Source: DATLFP01 sp035540955 (GTDB lineage: Bacteria > Actinomycetota > Acidimicrobiia > Acidimicrobiales > CADCSY01). Taken from it: 64,000 nucleotides of DNA. Where the stretch lies: contig DATLFP010000252.1 in the NCBI GenBank assembly GCA_035540955.1, positions 72,783 through 136,782 of the forward strand, given 5' to 3'. Both the position numbers and the translations under genes were made by a program. Numbering within the stretch: position 1 is the first letter of the stretch; each line of letters starts with the position of its first letter. The notes below the pieces were generated by a model that did not search any database, had not been told where the DNA came from, and saw only the letters and a list, made by a program, of their open reading frames with translations. Positions 56,216-64,000 of the stretch are shown piece after piece.

Positions 56216-58911
56216 GTCGTCATCTCCACGCCGAACTGCACCGCCAGGAGGCTGCGGTTGAGCGACACGGTGCCGTCGTCGGCGAGGCCGACCACGTCGT
56301 AGCCGTCGACGTTGAGCACGCGTCGCAGGCTGGTGATCGTCCCTCGGATGCGGAGGCTGGGGATGCCGGCGTCGGCGGCGAGCGTGTCGAGCAGGGCGGT
56401 CCCGCCGCGCCGGTGCAGCGCGACGAGCAGCGCGCTGGCGCGGTCGTCATCGAGCGCTTGGCGTCCCGCGCCTGCGCGCTGGGACGCGTACACCTCCGAG
56501 CCGAGTAGCGCCGCGATCCAGGCGGGTTCGCCGGGCGGTCGCGCCGGTTCCTCGTCGAAGAGGGTGGGTGCCGCTCCTCGCGGACGGGTTGTCGTCACCG
56601 TCGGTGCCAGTGGCGGCGGCTCGGCCTCGGTCGCCCGGGCCGCGTTCCACCACGCCGGTGCCGCGGGGCGCGCCGGCTCCCACCCATCCGGGATGCTGTC
56701 GGCTCGGGCCAGCACCACGAGCGGCACGAGGACCTCCTGCGGGGTGAGCCCACCGTGGTAGCCGTGCTTGGGTGTGCCGTAGCGGAGGCGCTCGGTCCAG
56801 GGGGCGATGATCCGGCCGTCGCCGAGCAGCACCCGCGGCCCTGCCACCTCGAGCTCGTCGTCGCTCGGGGCGGTGCGCGCTGGGCGCCACCGCTCGGCGG
56901 CGTCGTTGCCGGGCCGGTAGGCGGACCCGTGGTCGATTACGTGGCCGTGATCGCTGGTCATCACGACGACCCGACCGGCGGCCGCGGCCTCGGCGAGGAG
57001 CGCGTCGAGGGGCGCGATGGCGTCGCTGGTCCATCGCACGCGGAGCTGCTGGCCGCGGGCGAGGTGGTCGTCGATGGTGTTGATCACGACGCCCACGACC
57101 GGGCGGGCGGTATCGGCGATGGCGGCGCGCAGTGGTGTCGCCAGCGCGGCGCCGTCGGGCGTGGTGATGTCGGCCTTGTGGAACAGCGCAGGCGGCGGAG
57201 CGGCGGCGGAGGCGGTGGCGCGCAGGCCGGGGTGGGAGGCGAAGGCGGTCTTCTCGGCGGGGGCGAGGCCGGTGCATCGGCGGCCGCTCAGGAGCGACGC
57301 CCGTGATGCCTCGGTGACGGTGGGCAGGGTGGCCAGGATCTGGGGGAGCGCACGGCCATCGGGGGCGAGCGGCACCCAGCCCGCCTGGTTGAGGTCGTCG
57401 ACCACTTCCGACGCGACCGACTGGCTCATGCCGTCGGCGACCACGAGCAGCACCGGCGCGGTGGCCGCCAGCGGCGCAACGACCTGGTCGAGGACGTACT
57501 CGATGGGAAGAAGGCGATCGGTGGGCTCGGGCGCGGTCGGTTCGAGGGTCGACCAGGCCGCCAGCAGCTCGGCGAACCGGCGGTTCTCGGCCTCCCGCTC
57601 GGCGTCGTGCTCGTCGAGCAGGCGGGTGTAGAGCGCCGACAGTGACGGTTCGCGGTCACCGGCGTAGAGGTCGAGGCGGCACCGGTCGACATAGGCAGCG
57701 TCGGCGGCGAAGCGATGGGCGGCGGTGGCGAGCGAGTCCGCGGTACCTCCGCGAGACGTGAGCCGGCGCCGGGCAAGACGGACGGCTGCGTCGAGCGTCT
57801 CGACCCGGGCTGCGCCCGAGCGCTCGGCCGCTGCGGCGTGCCGCCGGACCTCAGCGGCGGCGGTCTCGGCGGCATCGAGGGTCGGAGCCGTTGGCTCGTC
57901 GAGGTACCGGCCGAGCAGCTCGCCGACGCGTGCGAGCCGTTGGCTGAACCCTGCTGGTAGCCACCGGCTGGTCCATGCGCGATCCGCAGCGCCGACCTCG
58001 TGCAGCACCGCCTCGGCCCGTGCGAGGGCGGCATCGACGGCGGCGACGCCGTGCTCGCCGCGCGTCCTCGCGGTGTGCGCCTCGGCGGCGTCGGCCCATC
58101 GCCCGGCCGCGTCGGCGTTGATCTGGCGGTCGCCGACCCGGTAGGCGAAGTGGATCCGGGCCTCGGCGAGCCGGGCCGCGTCGGCATCGCCCGGCGCCAG
58201 CTCAGCGAACACGACCCGCGCCGCCAGGCCGAGCGGCACTACGTCGTCGGCGCGCCCGTCGAGCGCCAGCTCCACCAGCTCCCGCGCGGGTGAGCCCGCC
58301 TCGGCGTCGAGCCGGCTGAGGCAGTGGTTTCGCTCCGTGTCGCTTGCGGCGTGCAGAGGCGCGAGACCGTTGCCGGCGGCCAGCCACCCGACGATGGCGG
58401 TGAGGTCGACGCGATCTGCGGGGAGGCCGAGCCAGTGGTGCCGCAGCATCCGCCACGCGGTGTCCACATCGAGGAAGCCGCTGACCACCGGCGGCCAGCC
58501 GCCGGCGGGTTCGTGGTGGAGGAGTGCTTCGGCCAGCCACTGCTCGGCGACGAACGCCGGGTCGAGACCGGTGACGCCGAGCCGGGAGCGGACCAGCGTC
58601 CACGGATCGAGCGACAGCAGCCGACGCTTGGCCAGCCGGGTGGTGACGTCGAGACCGAGCTCGTGCTCCTCTCGGTCGGTGAGCACGACCAGCAGATCAT
58701 CAGTGCCGTTGTGGTCGGCGAGCGCAGCGCGCACCGCGAGCACCGACGGGCAGGTGCGGACCGACACGGTGGCTCCGGCGACCGCGAGCGGCGACGGGCC
58801 GGACCAGATCGGTTCGGCACGGACGCCGATCACCCGCGCTGAGGGGTCCTTGGCTCGGACCTCGTCGACCAGCGCGCGTACCTGCTCGGGGGTGGCCAGA
58901 CGGAGCGTCAT
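56212..58911 (-). CDS. pglZ: BREX phosphatase-superfamily protein PglZ
   Basis: 899 residues from the ATG at 58911, overlapping the pglY stop as ATGA. An alpha-helical N-terminal half precedes the alkaline-phosphatase-like PglZ core: V-L-L-V-V-A-D-G-M-S-Q-S-V-A, P-T-V-T-E-A-S-R-A-S-L-L-S-G and V-V-V-M-T-S-D-H-G-H-V-I-D-H-G, which hold the metal-binding Asp and His residues. A Y-H-G-G-L-T-P-Q-E-V-L-V-P motif and a C-terminal winged-helix-like part follow. PglZ is the signature protein of BREX. Confidence 0.92.
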   Translation of the reverse strand: MTLRLATPEQVRALVDEVRAKDPSARVIGVRAEPIWSGPSPLAVAGATVSVRTCPSVLAVRAALADHNGTDDLLVVLTDREEHELGLDVTTRLAKRRLLSLDPWTLVRSRLGVTGLDPAFVAEQWLAEALLHHEPAGGWPPVVSGFLDVDTAWRMLRHHWLGLPADRVDLTAIVGWLAAGNGLAPLHAASDTERNHCLSRLDAEAGSPARELVELALDGRADDVVPLGLAARVVFAELAPGDADAARLAEARIHFAYRVGDRQINADAAGRWADAAEAHTARTRGEHGVAAVDAALARAEAVLHEVGAADRAWTSRWLPAGFSQRLARVGELLGRYLDEPTAPTLDAAETAAAEVRRHAAAAERSGAARVETLDAAVRLARRRLTSRGGTADSLATAAHRFAADAAYVDRCRLDLYAGDREPSLSALYTRLLDEHDAEREAENRRFAELLAAWSTLEPTAPEPTDRLLPIEYVLDQVVAPLAATAPVLLVVADGMSQSVASEVVDDLNQAGWVPLAPDGRALPQILATLPTVTEASRASLLSGRRCTGLAPAEKTAFASHPGLRATASAAAPPPALFHKADITTPDGAALATPLRAAIADTARPVVGVVINTIDDHLARGQQLRVRWTSDAIAPLDALLAEAAAAGRVVVMTSDHGHVIDHGSAYRPGNDAAERWRPARTAPSDDELEVAGPRVLLGDGRIIAPWTERLRYGTPKHGYHGGLTPQEVLVPLVVLARADSIPDGWEPARPAAPAWWNAARATEAEPPPLAPTVTTTRPRGAAPTLFDEEPARPPGEPAWIAALLGSEVYASQRAGAGRQALDDDRASALLVALHRRGGTALLDTLAADAGIPSLRIRGTITSLRRVLNVDGYDVVGLADDGTVSLNRSLLAVQFGVEMTT

Positions 58912-61900
58912 TCGAGGCTGGCTTCGTCGTCGCCGGGATCGTCGCCGTCGGCCGTGCTCGTGACGCGCCACGTCACGTCGAGGAGGGTGTCGGCCCGGAT
59001 GCGGACGCGCAGCTTCTCCAGCACTTCGAGCGCGTGCTCGCGGTCGAGTCCCCGCTGGTTGCCCTGGTCGACGACGGTGACGGCCGGATCGCCGGGCGGT
59101 CGGGTCGCCGGCTCGTCACCGGCGGGGGTCTGGGTGACGAGCTGGGTCGCCATTGACTCGACCTGGGCGAGCGTGTCGGCCAGCCGGACAGCGTGCTCGT
59201 CGAAGGCGAGCGCGTCTCGCAGCTTCGAGGTGAGCGCGTCGGCTTGCGGCCCGCGGTGGTCGGTGAGGCCGGTCGCGGCAGCCACGAGCTGCCAGTTGGT
59301 CGCTCGCAGCGCGTCGGCAACCTCGCGCGCCCGGGTGATCGACGCCGCCATCGCCGGGCCGCTGGTGGGCACGATGGCGTTGGCCAGGGTCGAGACCACC
59401 TCGGGCTCCTGGGCGGTGGCGAGGTCGTCGAGGAGGGCGCGCCCGGCGGTGGCGGTCCGGGCACGGTCGCCGTCCGGCGGCAAGCCAAGCGATGCGAGCC
59501 GCGCTCGGAGCTCGCCGTCGAGATCGGCCGCGGCGGCGCGGTGCTCGACGGCCTTGGCGCGCAGCTCGGCGACCAGCTTGGCCACACCGGCAGCTGACAC
59601 CAGCGGGCCGGCAACGAGGCCGAAGATCTCTGCTGCGCGTCCGACGGCGGCGCGCCACGCGTCATCGGCAGGGAGCTGCTGGGTGTGGAGTTCCCAGGCG
59701 TCGTCGAGTCGTCCGATCTCCGGTCGTTGCGGCGCGCCGAGGTGGAGCAGCACGCGGTCGGTCTGCGCTGCGAACGCGCAGATGATGAGGTCGCCGATCT
59801 CGCGGGGCAGGCCCATCGGGGCCGGCACGTCGATCCACGATCGCAGCAGTCCGACCGTCAGCGCGGGGGGCCGCTCGGCGGCCTCTCGCTGCGCGAAGTG
59901 GTCCTGCCAGTGGCGTTCGGGCACGAAGTGCGCCTCGTGCATCGTCCCGAGGCGCAGCGGGTTGGCGACCCGCCGCAGCGGCTTGCGTTGGGGCTGCTCG
60001 ACGTCCACCCGGTCGGCGCGGTCCCGGGCGGCGCGCTCGATCACCGCCAGCGTCGTCCGCAGCTCCGGGGGGCGCACCTCGTCGCCGAAGTCGGGATGCG
60101 CCGGCCAGTAGTGGGCGAACTGCTGGTTGAGAATCTTCTCGAACGCCTCCCCGAGGGTGGTGGCCACGGGCGGGCGAGCGGTGAACGTCGGGTCCAGCGA
60201 CCGGAACTGGTCCTCCGGTCCGAGCGTCACCTCGACGGCGACGGCCTGGGGCTCGTCGACGGCGTAGGCCTGGTGCAGCACGCCGAGCAGACGCTCGCGC
60301 AGCATCCGCGCCTGGTTGTCGAGTAGGGATCGGGCCGACGCCCGATCGACTGGCGAGAGATGGGAAGCGTTCTGGTTGAAGTTCTCGCCGGTGAGCAGGT
60401 GATCCAGCACCACCAGATCACCGAGGTCGGACAGGCTGCGCTGGGTGAGGAAATTCGGGAGCCAGCACAGCGTCCGCGTTGGCGGATGCTCGGCGAGGTA
60501 CTCCTCCAGCCGGGCGAGGTCGTCGCGTGGCGTCCTGCCCCGAGGGTCGAACGGGAAGTCGATGACGACCTTCGGCCGCTGACCCGCCTCAAGGCTGGCA
60601 TCGGGGATGTCGGTGCGATCGACGAGGTTCCCGAACACGACGTCGACCGTGCGCCGAGTCCCGCGCCAGATCCACGCGTGCGTCGGCGGGAGCAGGCCAC
60701 CGTTGTCCTCGACGCCGAGGGCATCGAAGAGCAGGTCGCGGAGCTTCCGCCGCCGGGCACCGCCGCTGGCGTCGTCGACGATCCGCGCCCGTTCGATGAT
60801 CGACGCGGTGTCGACACCGGAGAGCTGGACCGACACCACCGGGTCGGTGGGGTCACCGTCGAGCTTCAAGCCCGGCACATCACCCGCCCAGTCGCGCAGC
60901 TTCTTCAGCACCACGCTGCGTTCCTCGCCCGGGATCGGCGTACGGATCGACCCGTGGTTCAGCGCCGCCAACCGGCTCACCGTCAGCGCGCCCAGTGCGG
61001 TGCTTCCCGGCACCAGCGCCGCGAGCAGCAGCGTCTTGACCAGCCGGTCATCGGCGCGGAATGGATGCGTCGATGCGACGACCGTCGTGTCAGCCGGGAG
61101 GTTGTGCGCCGCGAGCAGCAGCGGCCGGAACTTCGTCCGGTAGAGGCGATCTGCCGCCGCCCACGGCGCCTTCATCTGCTCGGTGAACGGCTCGTTCCCC
61201 TCGGCGATCACGTCGTACATGTCGCCGATGGCGACGAGGTCGCCGACCTTCAGCTCGTCGCGCTGCTTGGCCAGCAGCTCGGCCATGACCCGCAGCGCGG
61301 TGCGCTCCCGCTGCAGCGCCGATGACAGGTCGACGAGCGCGCTGACGAGCGCGGGACTGAACGGATAGACGCGCCGGAACGCGGCCCGATCGGCGTCGCC
61401 GGTGAGGAGCGTGTCGACGACCCGCTCCCCCGCCCGGCCCGTCGTGGCCTCGAAGGCGCGGTCGAGCTGCTCGCGGGCGATGTCGGACTTCGGCTCTAGG
61501 AGACGCTGCTCGACGACAGCCGGCAGGTTCCGGTCCTCGAGGCGGATCGTGTCGAACCGGCCCTCCCACCACTTGAGGATCTCGCTGAAGTTGAGCTGGT
61601 CGGCGCCGGGCACGTGCTCGCCGACGAGATCGCGCAGGTCGCGCTGGCGGGCGATGAAGCTGACGATGGGTGCGGGACGGTCGGGCGACGCCGCCTCGAC
61701 GAGCTTGGCGACCTTGGGCCCTTCGCGGGTGACGAACGCCTGGTCCGCCATGCGGCTGGCGAGCCACAGGATGAGCTCGTCGAGGAACAGGATCACGGCG
61801 TCGTAGCCGAGCGCCTTGGCGTGGCGGCTGATGGCGCTGAGCCCCTCGTCGAAGGGGACGAAGCCCTCGCCGGATGCCTTGGTCCCGCCGGGCACGTGCG

Positions 61901-62579
61901 AGAAGTAGGCCGAGACCAGCGCGCTCACGAGCCGATCGCGCTCGGCGCTGCCGGGCGCCGCGCCCATGGCGGCATCGAACGAGGTCGCGTCCCACGCGCC
62001 GGCGAGCGCGCCCCACCCGCCACCCGAACCCTCACCGGCGAGGCCGGCGAAGAACGCGTCGTCGCCCATCCGCTCGCGCAAGCGGCGGGCGTCCTCGATG
62101 ATCCCATCGGCCAGGTACACGGCCGGGAGCGGCTCGCCCGGGTGCAGCTCGCGCACGTGGTCGACGTAGCCGCCGAGCACCGCCGACTCCATCGAGGCGG
62201 CGCCGATCATGTGATACGGCACGAGGAGGAACTTGCGACCGCCGAGCCGAGCGTCGGCCCGTGCCGCGACGCCGTCGAGCTTCTTCTTCGACCGGGCGAG
62301 CGGGTTGCCCTCGAGCAGCAGGTGCAGCACCGCCATGAAGTGGCTTTTGCCCGACCCGAAGCTGCCGTGCAGATACGCGCCGCGCGAGGCGCGCTGCTCG
62401 ATGGCGCTGCCGATCAGCGCAATCGCCTCGTCGAAGCAGCCCTCGATCTCGTCGGTGACGACGTACTCGCGCAGGGTCTGCTCGGCCCGGGCGACGCCGT
62501 CCTCCAGGCTGATGACGAACTGGCCGCGGTGGACCTCCTCAGGGAGGTTGATGAGGTCTCGAAGCAGGGTGTCGGTCAT
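58908..62579 (-). CDS. pglY: BREX ATPase PglY
   Basis: 1223 residues. Opens L-R-D-L-I-N-L-P-E-E-V-H-R-G-Q-F-V-I-S-L-E-D-G-V, as in PglY of type 2 BREX (type 1 has the related BrxC). Walker A G-S-F-G-S-G-K-S-H at 72-80; A-V-I-L-F-L-D-E-L-I-L-W-L as Walker B. A long helical C-terminal region ends in an acidic tail. It is the largest BREX component, an ATPase needed for phage resistance. It is encoded before pglZ, as in other type 2 loci. Confidence 0.92.
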   Translation of the reverse strand: MTDTLLRDLINLPEEVHRGQFVISLEDGVARAEQTLREYVVTDEIEGCFDEAIALIGSAIEQRASRGAYLHGSFGSGKSHFMAVLHLLLEGNPLARSKKKLDGVAARADARLGGRKFLLVPYHMIGAASMESAVLGGYVDHVRELHPGEPLPAVYLADGIIEDARRLRERMGDDAFFAGLAGEGSGGGWGALAGAWDATSFDAAMGAAPGSAERDRLVSALVSAYFSHVPGGTKASGEGFVPFDEGLSAISRHAKALGYDAVILFLDELILWLASRMADQAFVTREGPKVAKLVEAASPDRPAPIVSFIARQRDLRDLVGEHVPGADQLNFSEILKWWEGRFDTIRLEDRNLPAVVEQRLLEPKSDIAREQLDRAFEATTGRAGERVVDTLLTGDADRAAFRRVYPFSPALVSALVDLSSALQRERTALRVMAELLAKQRDELKVGDLVAIGDMYDVIAEGNEPFTEQMKAPWAAADRLYRTKFRPLLLAAHNLPADTTVVASTHPFRADDRLVKTLLLAALVPGSTALGALTVSRLAALNHGSIRTPIPGEERSVVLKKLRDWAGDVPGLKLDGDPTDPVVSVQLSGVDTASIIERARIVDDASGGARRRKLRDLLFDALGVEDNGGLLPPTHAWIWRGTRRTVDVVFGNLVDRTDIPDASLEAGQRPKVVIDFPFDPRGRTPRDDLARLEEYLAEHPPTRTLCWLPNFLTQRSLSDLGDLVVLDHLLTGENFNQNASHLSPVDRASARSLLDNQARMLRERLLGVLHQAYAVDEPQAVAVEVTLGPEDQFRSLDPTFTARPPVATTLGEAFEKILNQQFAHYWPAHPDFGDEVRPPELRTTLAVIERAARDRADRVDVEQPQRKPLRRVANPLRLGTMHEAHFVPERHWQDHFAQREAAERPPALTVGLLRSWIDVPAPMGLPREIGDLIICAFAAQTDRVLLHLGAPQRPEIGRLDDAWELHTQQLPADDAWRAAVGRAAEIFGLVAGPLVSAAGVAKLVAELRAKAVEHRAAAADLDGELRARLASLGLPPDGDRARTATAGRALLDDLATAQEPEVVSTLANAIVPTSGPAMAASITRAREVADALRATNWQLVAAATGLTDHRGPQADALTSKLRDALAFDEHAVRLADTLAQVESMATQLVTQTPAGDEPATRPPGDPAVTVVDQGNQRGLDREHALEVLEKLRVRIRADTLLDVTWRVTSTADGDDPGDDEASLE

Positions 62580-62622
62580 TTGCGGTCCCAGCGTCTCCGT
62601 CGATGGTCGATGTCCCGGGTGG

Positions 62623-63681
62623 TCACGTGGGGTCCCACACGGTGATGGCGTCGTCGATCAGCTCCGGGCCGATCAGGTCCGCACCGTCGTCACATGCCTC
62701 GGCCAGCGCGATGTGCACCGCGCCCACCACACCCCGAAGCTCACCCCGGAGCCCGCGCTGATAGATGTCGAAGAGGCGCTCGACCGCGCTGTCGGACACG
62801 ACGTCACCGATGGATGCATCGACGCCCTCGGTGTGGGCGTGGACGCGAGAGCCGAGCACTCGTGCGATCGCATCGGCCGAGGTCAGCGGGGGCACCTCGA
62901 TCGGTGTGTCCAGCGTGCGCTGGATCGCGGTGCGCGTCTGGTCGTCCTCCAGGTACTTGCGGTGCACGGCCACGACCAGACCGCATCGCAGCTCGGTGAG
63001 GTCGGGCAGGACCCGGCCGAAGAAGCCGGTCACCAGCGCCGCCGGATCGGTGAACGCCGACCCACCCAGCCACCGATCGGTGTCGTCGAACACGAGCACC
63101 GGCGCCAATGAGGCAGCGCGGATGATCTCGATCATCTGGTGCACGGTCTCGAGCGTCTCGGTGGCGGATCGGTCGACCGATCCGCCAGGCGAGGCCTGTC
63201 GCGCCAGCTCGGCGCCGAGCTGCGCGCCCATCCAACCGAGGGTCAGCCGCCCGCTCCGGCCGGTGATCCGCCCCACCGGGCGTTGGGCAGTGACCCGGCT
63301 GAGCGCTTCATCCCGTCCCTTGTCGTCGAGCATCTCGGCGTCGTTCGCGTAGGCGCCGATGACCGACACCAGGTGGGCGAACATGGCACGCGGCTCGCGC
63401 ACCACCTCGAACGACTCGCGTGCGACCGGCACGACGACCGGCGCGACGTCGTCGACCATCGGCCCGAGCACGCTTGCCGCCAGGCTCGACTTGCCAGCGC
63501 CGCTCTCGCCGATCAGCGCGACGCGTTCGGCGCGCAGGCAGGCGTCGAGCAACGTCCGCTCGGGATGGGCGTCGCCGACCAGCTCGGCGAACGGCACGTG
63601 GTACACGCCAAGGTCGTCGCGCACCGGCGTCGGGTCGAAGGCGTGCTCGCGCTGGAGGTGCAACAGCAGGTCCAGGCTCAC
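62623..63681 (-). CDS. AAA ATPase at the head of the BREX operon
   Basis: 352 residues. Walker A I-G-E-S-G-A-G-K-S-S at 57-66, Walker B A-P-V-L-V-F-D-D-T-D-R-W, and a C-terminal lid with A-I-A-R-V-L-G-S-R-V. It resembles Orc1/Cdc6-like or STAND-like switches and is not one of the named BREX type 2 proteins. It overlaps the winged-helix gene by four bases and precedes pglY by 43 bases. Confidence 0.75.
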   Translation of the reverse strand: MSLDLLLHLQREHAFDPTPVRDDLGVYHVPFAELVGDAHPERTLLDACLRAERVALIGESGAGKSSLAASVLGPMVDDVAPVVVPVARESFEVVREPRAMFAHLVSVIGAYANDAEMLDDKGRDEALSRVTAQRPVGRITGRSGRLTLGWMGAQLGAELARQASPGGSVDRSATETLETVHQMIEIIRAASLAPVLVFDDTDRWLGGSAFTDPAALVTGFFGRVLPDLTELRCGLVVAVHRKYLEDDQTRTAIQRTLDTPIEVPPLTSADAIARVLGSRVHAHTEGVDASIGDVVSDSAVERLFDIYQRGLRGELRGVVGAVHIALAEACDDGADLIGPELIDDAITVWDPT

Positions 63682-63977
63682 TCCGCTCCTGCCTTCTGCG
63701 CCTCGTGGAAGTGCGGGTTGACCTCGTAGAGCTTGCGGGGCCGGCCCTGACCTCGCGCCTCGGTCGTCGAGACGACCAGGTGCGCGGCTTCGAGCTGCTT
63801 GAGCACCTGAACCACGCGGCCCCGGGTCCAGCCGAGACGGTTGAGGAGGTCCTCGTCGGACGCGCTCACCGGCCCCATGTTCATCAGCTCGGTGAACAGC
63901 ATCGCTGCCGGCCGTCCGAGCGCGGCGGCGTGGTGCTGCAGCGCGTAGAGGTTCTGGACGACGGTCGTCGTGCTCAT
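63678..63977 (-). CDS. Winged-helix protein leading the BREX operon
   Basis: 99 residues from the ATG at 63977; an ATG at 63986 and a TTG at 63992 are in frame and the frame stays open to the window edge, so it may be longer. D-E-D-L-L-N-R-L-G-W-T-R-G-R-V-V-Q-V-L-K-Q-L-E-A-A-H-L-V is a MarR/DtxR-like recognition region, and the wing G-Q-G-R-P-R-K-L-Y-E-V follows. It is coupled to the AAA ATPase and may form a regulatory or sensing pair with it. Confidence 0.7.
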   Translation of the reverse strand: MSTTTVVQNLYALQHHAAALGRPAAMLFTELMNMGPVSASDEDLLNRLGWTRGRVVQVLKQLEAAHLVVSTTEARGQGRPRKLYEVNPHFHEAQKAGAE

Positions 63978-64000
63978 CGACAGCATCGGCAAGCCTGGTC

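Overview
The window is very GC-rich, uses many GTG and TTG starts, packs genes with 1-4 base overlaps, and carries GlnR-type boxes, an SCO6880/VirB4-type transfer module and type 2 BREX genes. Together these point to an actinomycete, possibly a member of the Acidimicrobiia (lineage is inference).

Chromosomal part, about 1-29.57 kb. A coproheme decarboxylase (hemQ) is followed by a branched-chain amino acid type ABC transporter: permeases, two ATPases and, convergent to them, the binding lipoprotein. Next come small regulator pairs (PadR plus membrane protein; ArsR plus SRPBCC protein) and a SARP-NTPase-TPR giant regulator divergent from an MMPL pump. An AlaX tRNA editor, LarE and a DUF429 protein follow. 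The nitrogen block is amt - disulfide oxidoreductase - glnK - glnD, headed by a GlnR-like box. GNAT, NUDIX, M1 peptidase, amidase and PAC2 genes complete this part.

Integrated element, from about 29.55 kb. A GNAT gene ends in AT-rich codons directly against a large serine recombinase, which suggests the left attachment junction. The element then carries an XRE regulator and small genes, and a long plus-strand operon for a Tad/Flp-like pilus machine: lipoprotein, secreted protein, CpaB/SAF, CpaE-like, TadA, TadB, TadC, pilin, TadE-like proteins, a membrane-spanning LysM protein with a cytoplasmic SARP domain, and a prepilin peptidase. A minus-strand trio follows (cell-wall hydrolase, TRAFAC-type GTPase, unknown 123-residue protein). 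A plus-strand type IV secretion module comes next (VirB2-like, VirB8-like, VirB6/TrbL-like, SCO6880, VirB4), then a Toprim primase. Five copies of an undescribed bipartite sequence, CATGTCGCCG-N15-GGCTTGCA, occur only in this element and all point at element genes. Three sit exactly six bases before a start codon and two sit before genes with long leaders and good ribosome binding sites. This is best explained as an element-specific promoter class.

BREX part, 52.76 kb to the right edge, minus strand. The order in transcription is winged-helix protein, AAA ATPase, pglY, pglZ, brxD, brxHI. These are core genes of a type 2 BREX phage defence system. The methyltransferase pglX and kinase pglW are not in the window. 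The first two genes are not canonical BREX members. Whether BREX is cargo of the element cannot be decided because the right end of the element is not visible; it converges on the transfer operon with only six bases between stop codons.
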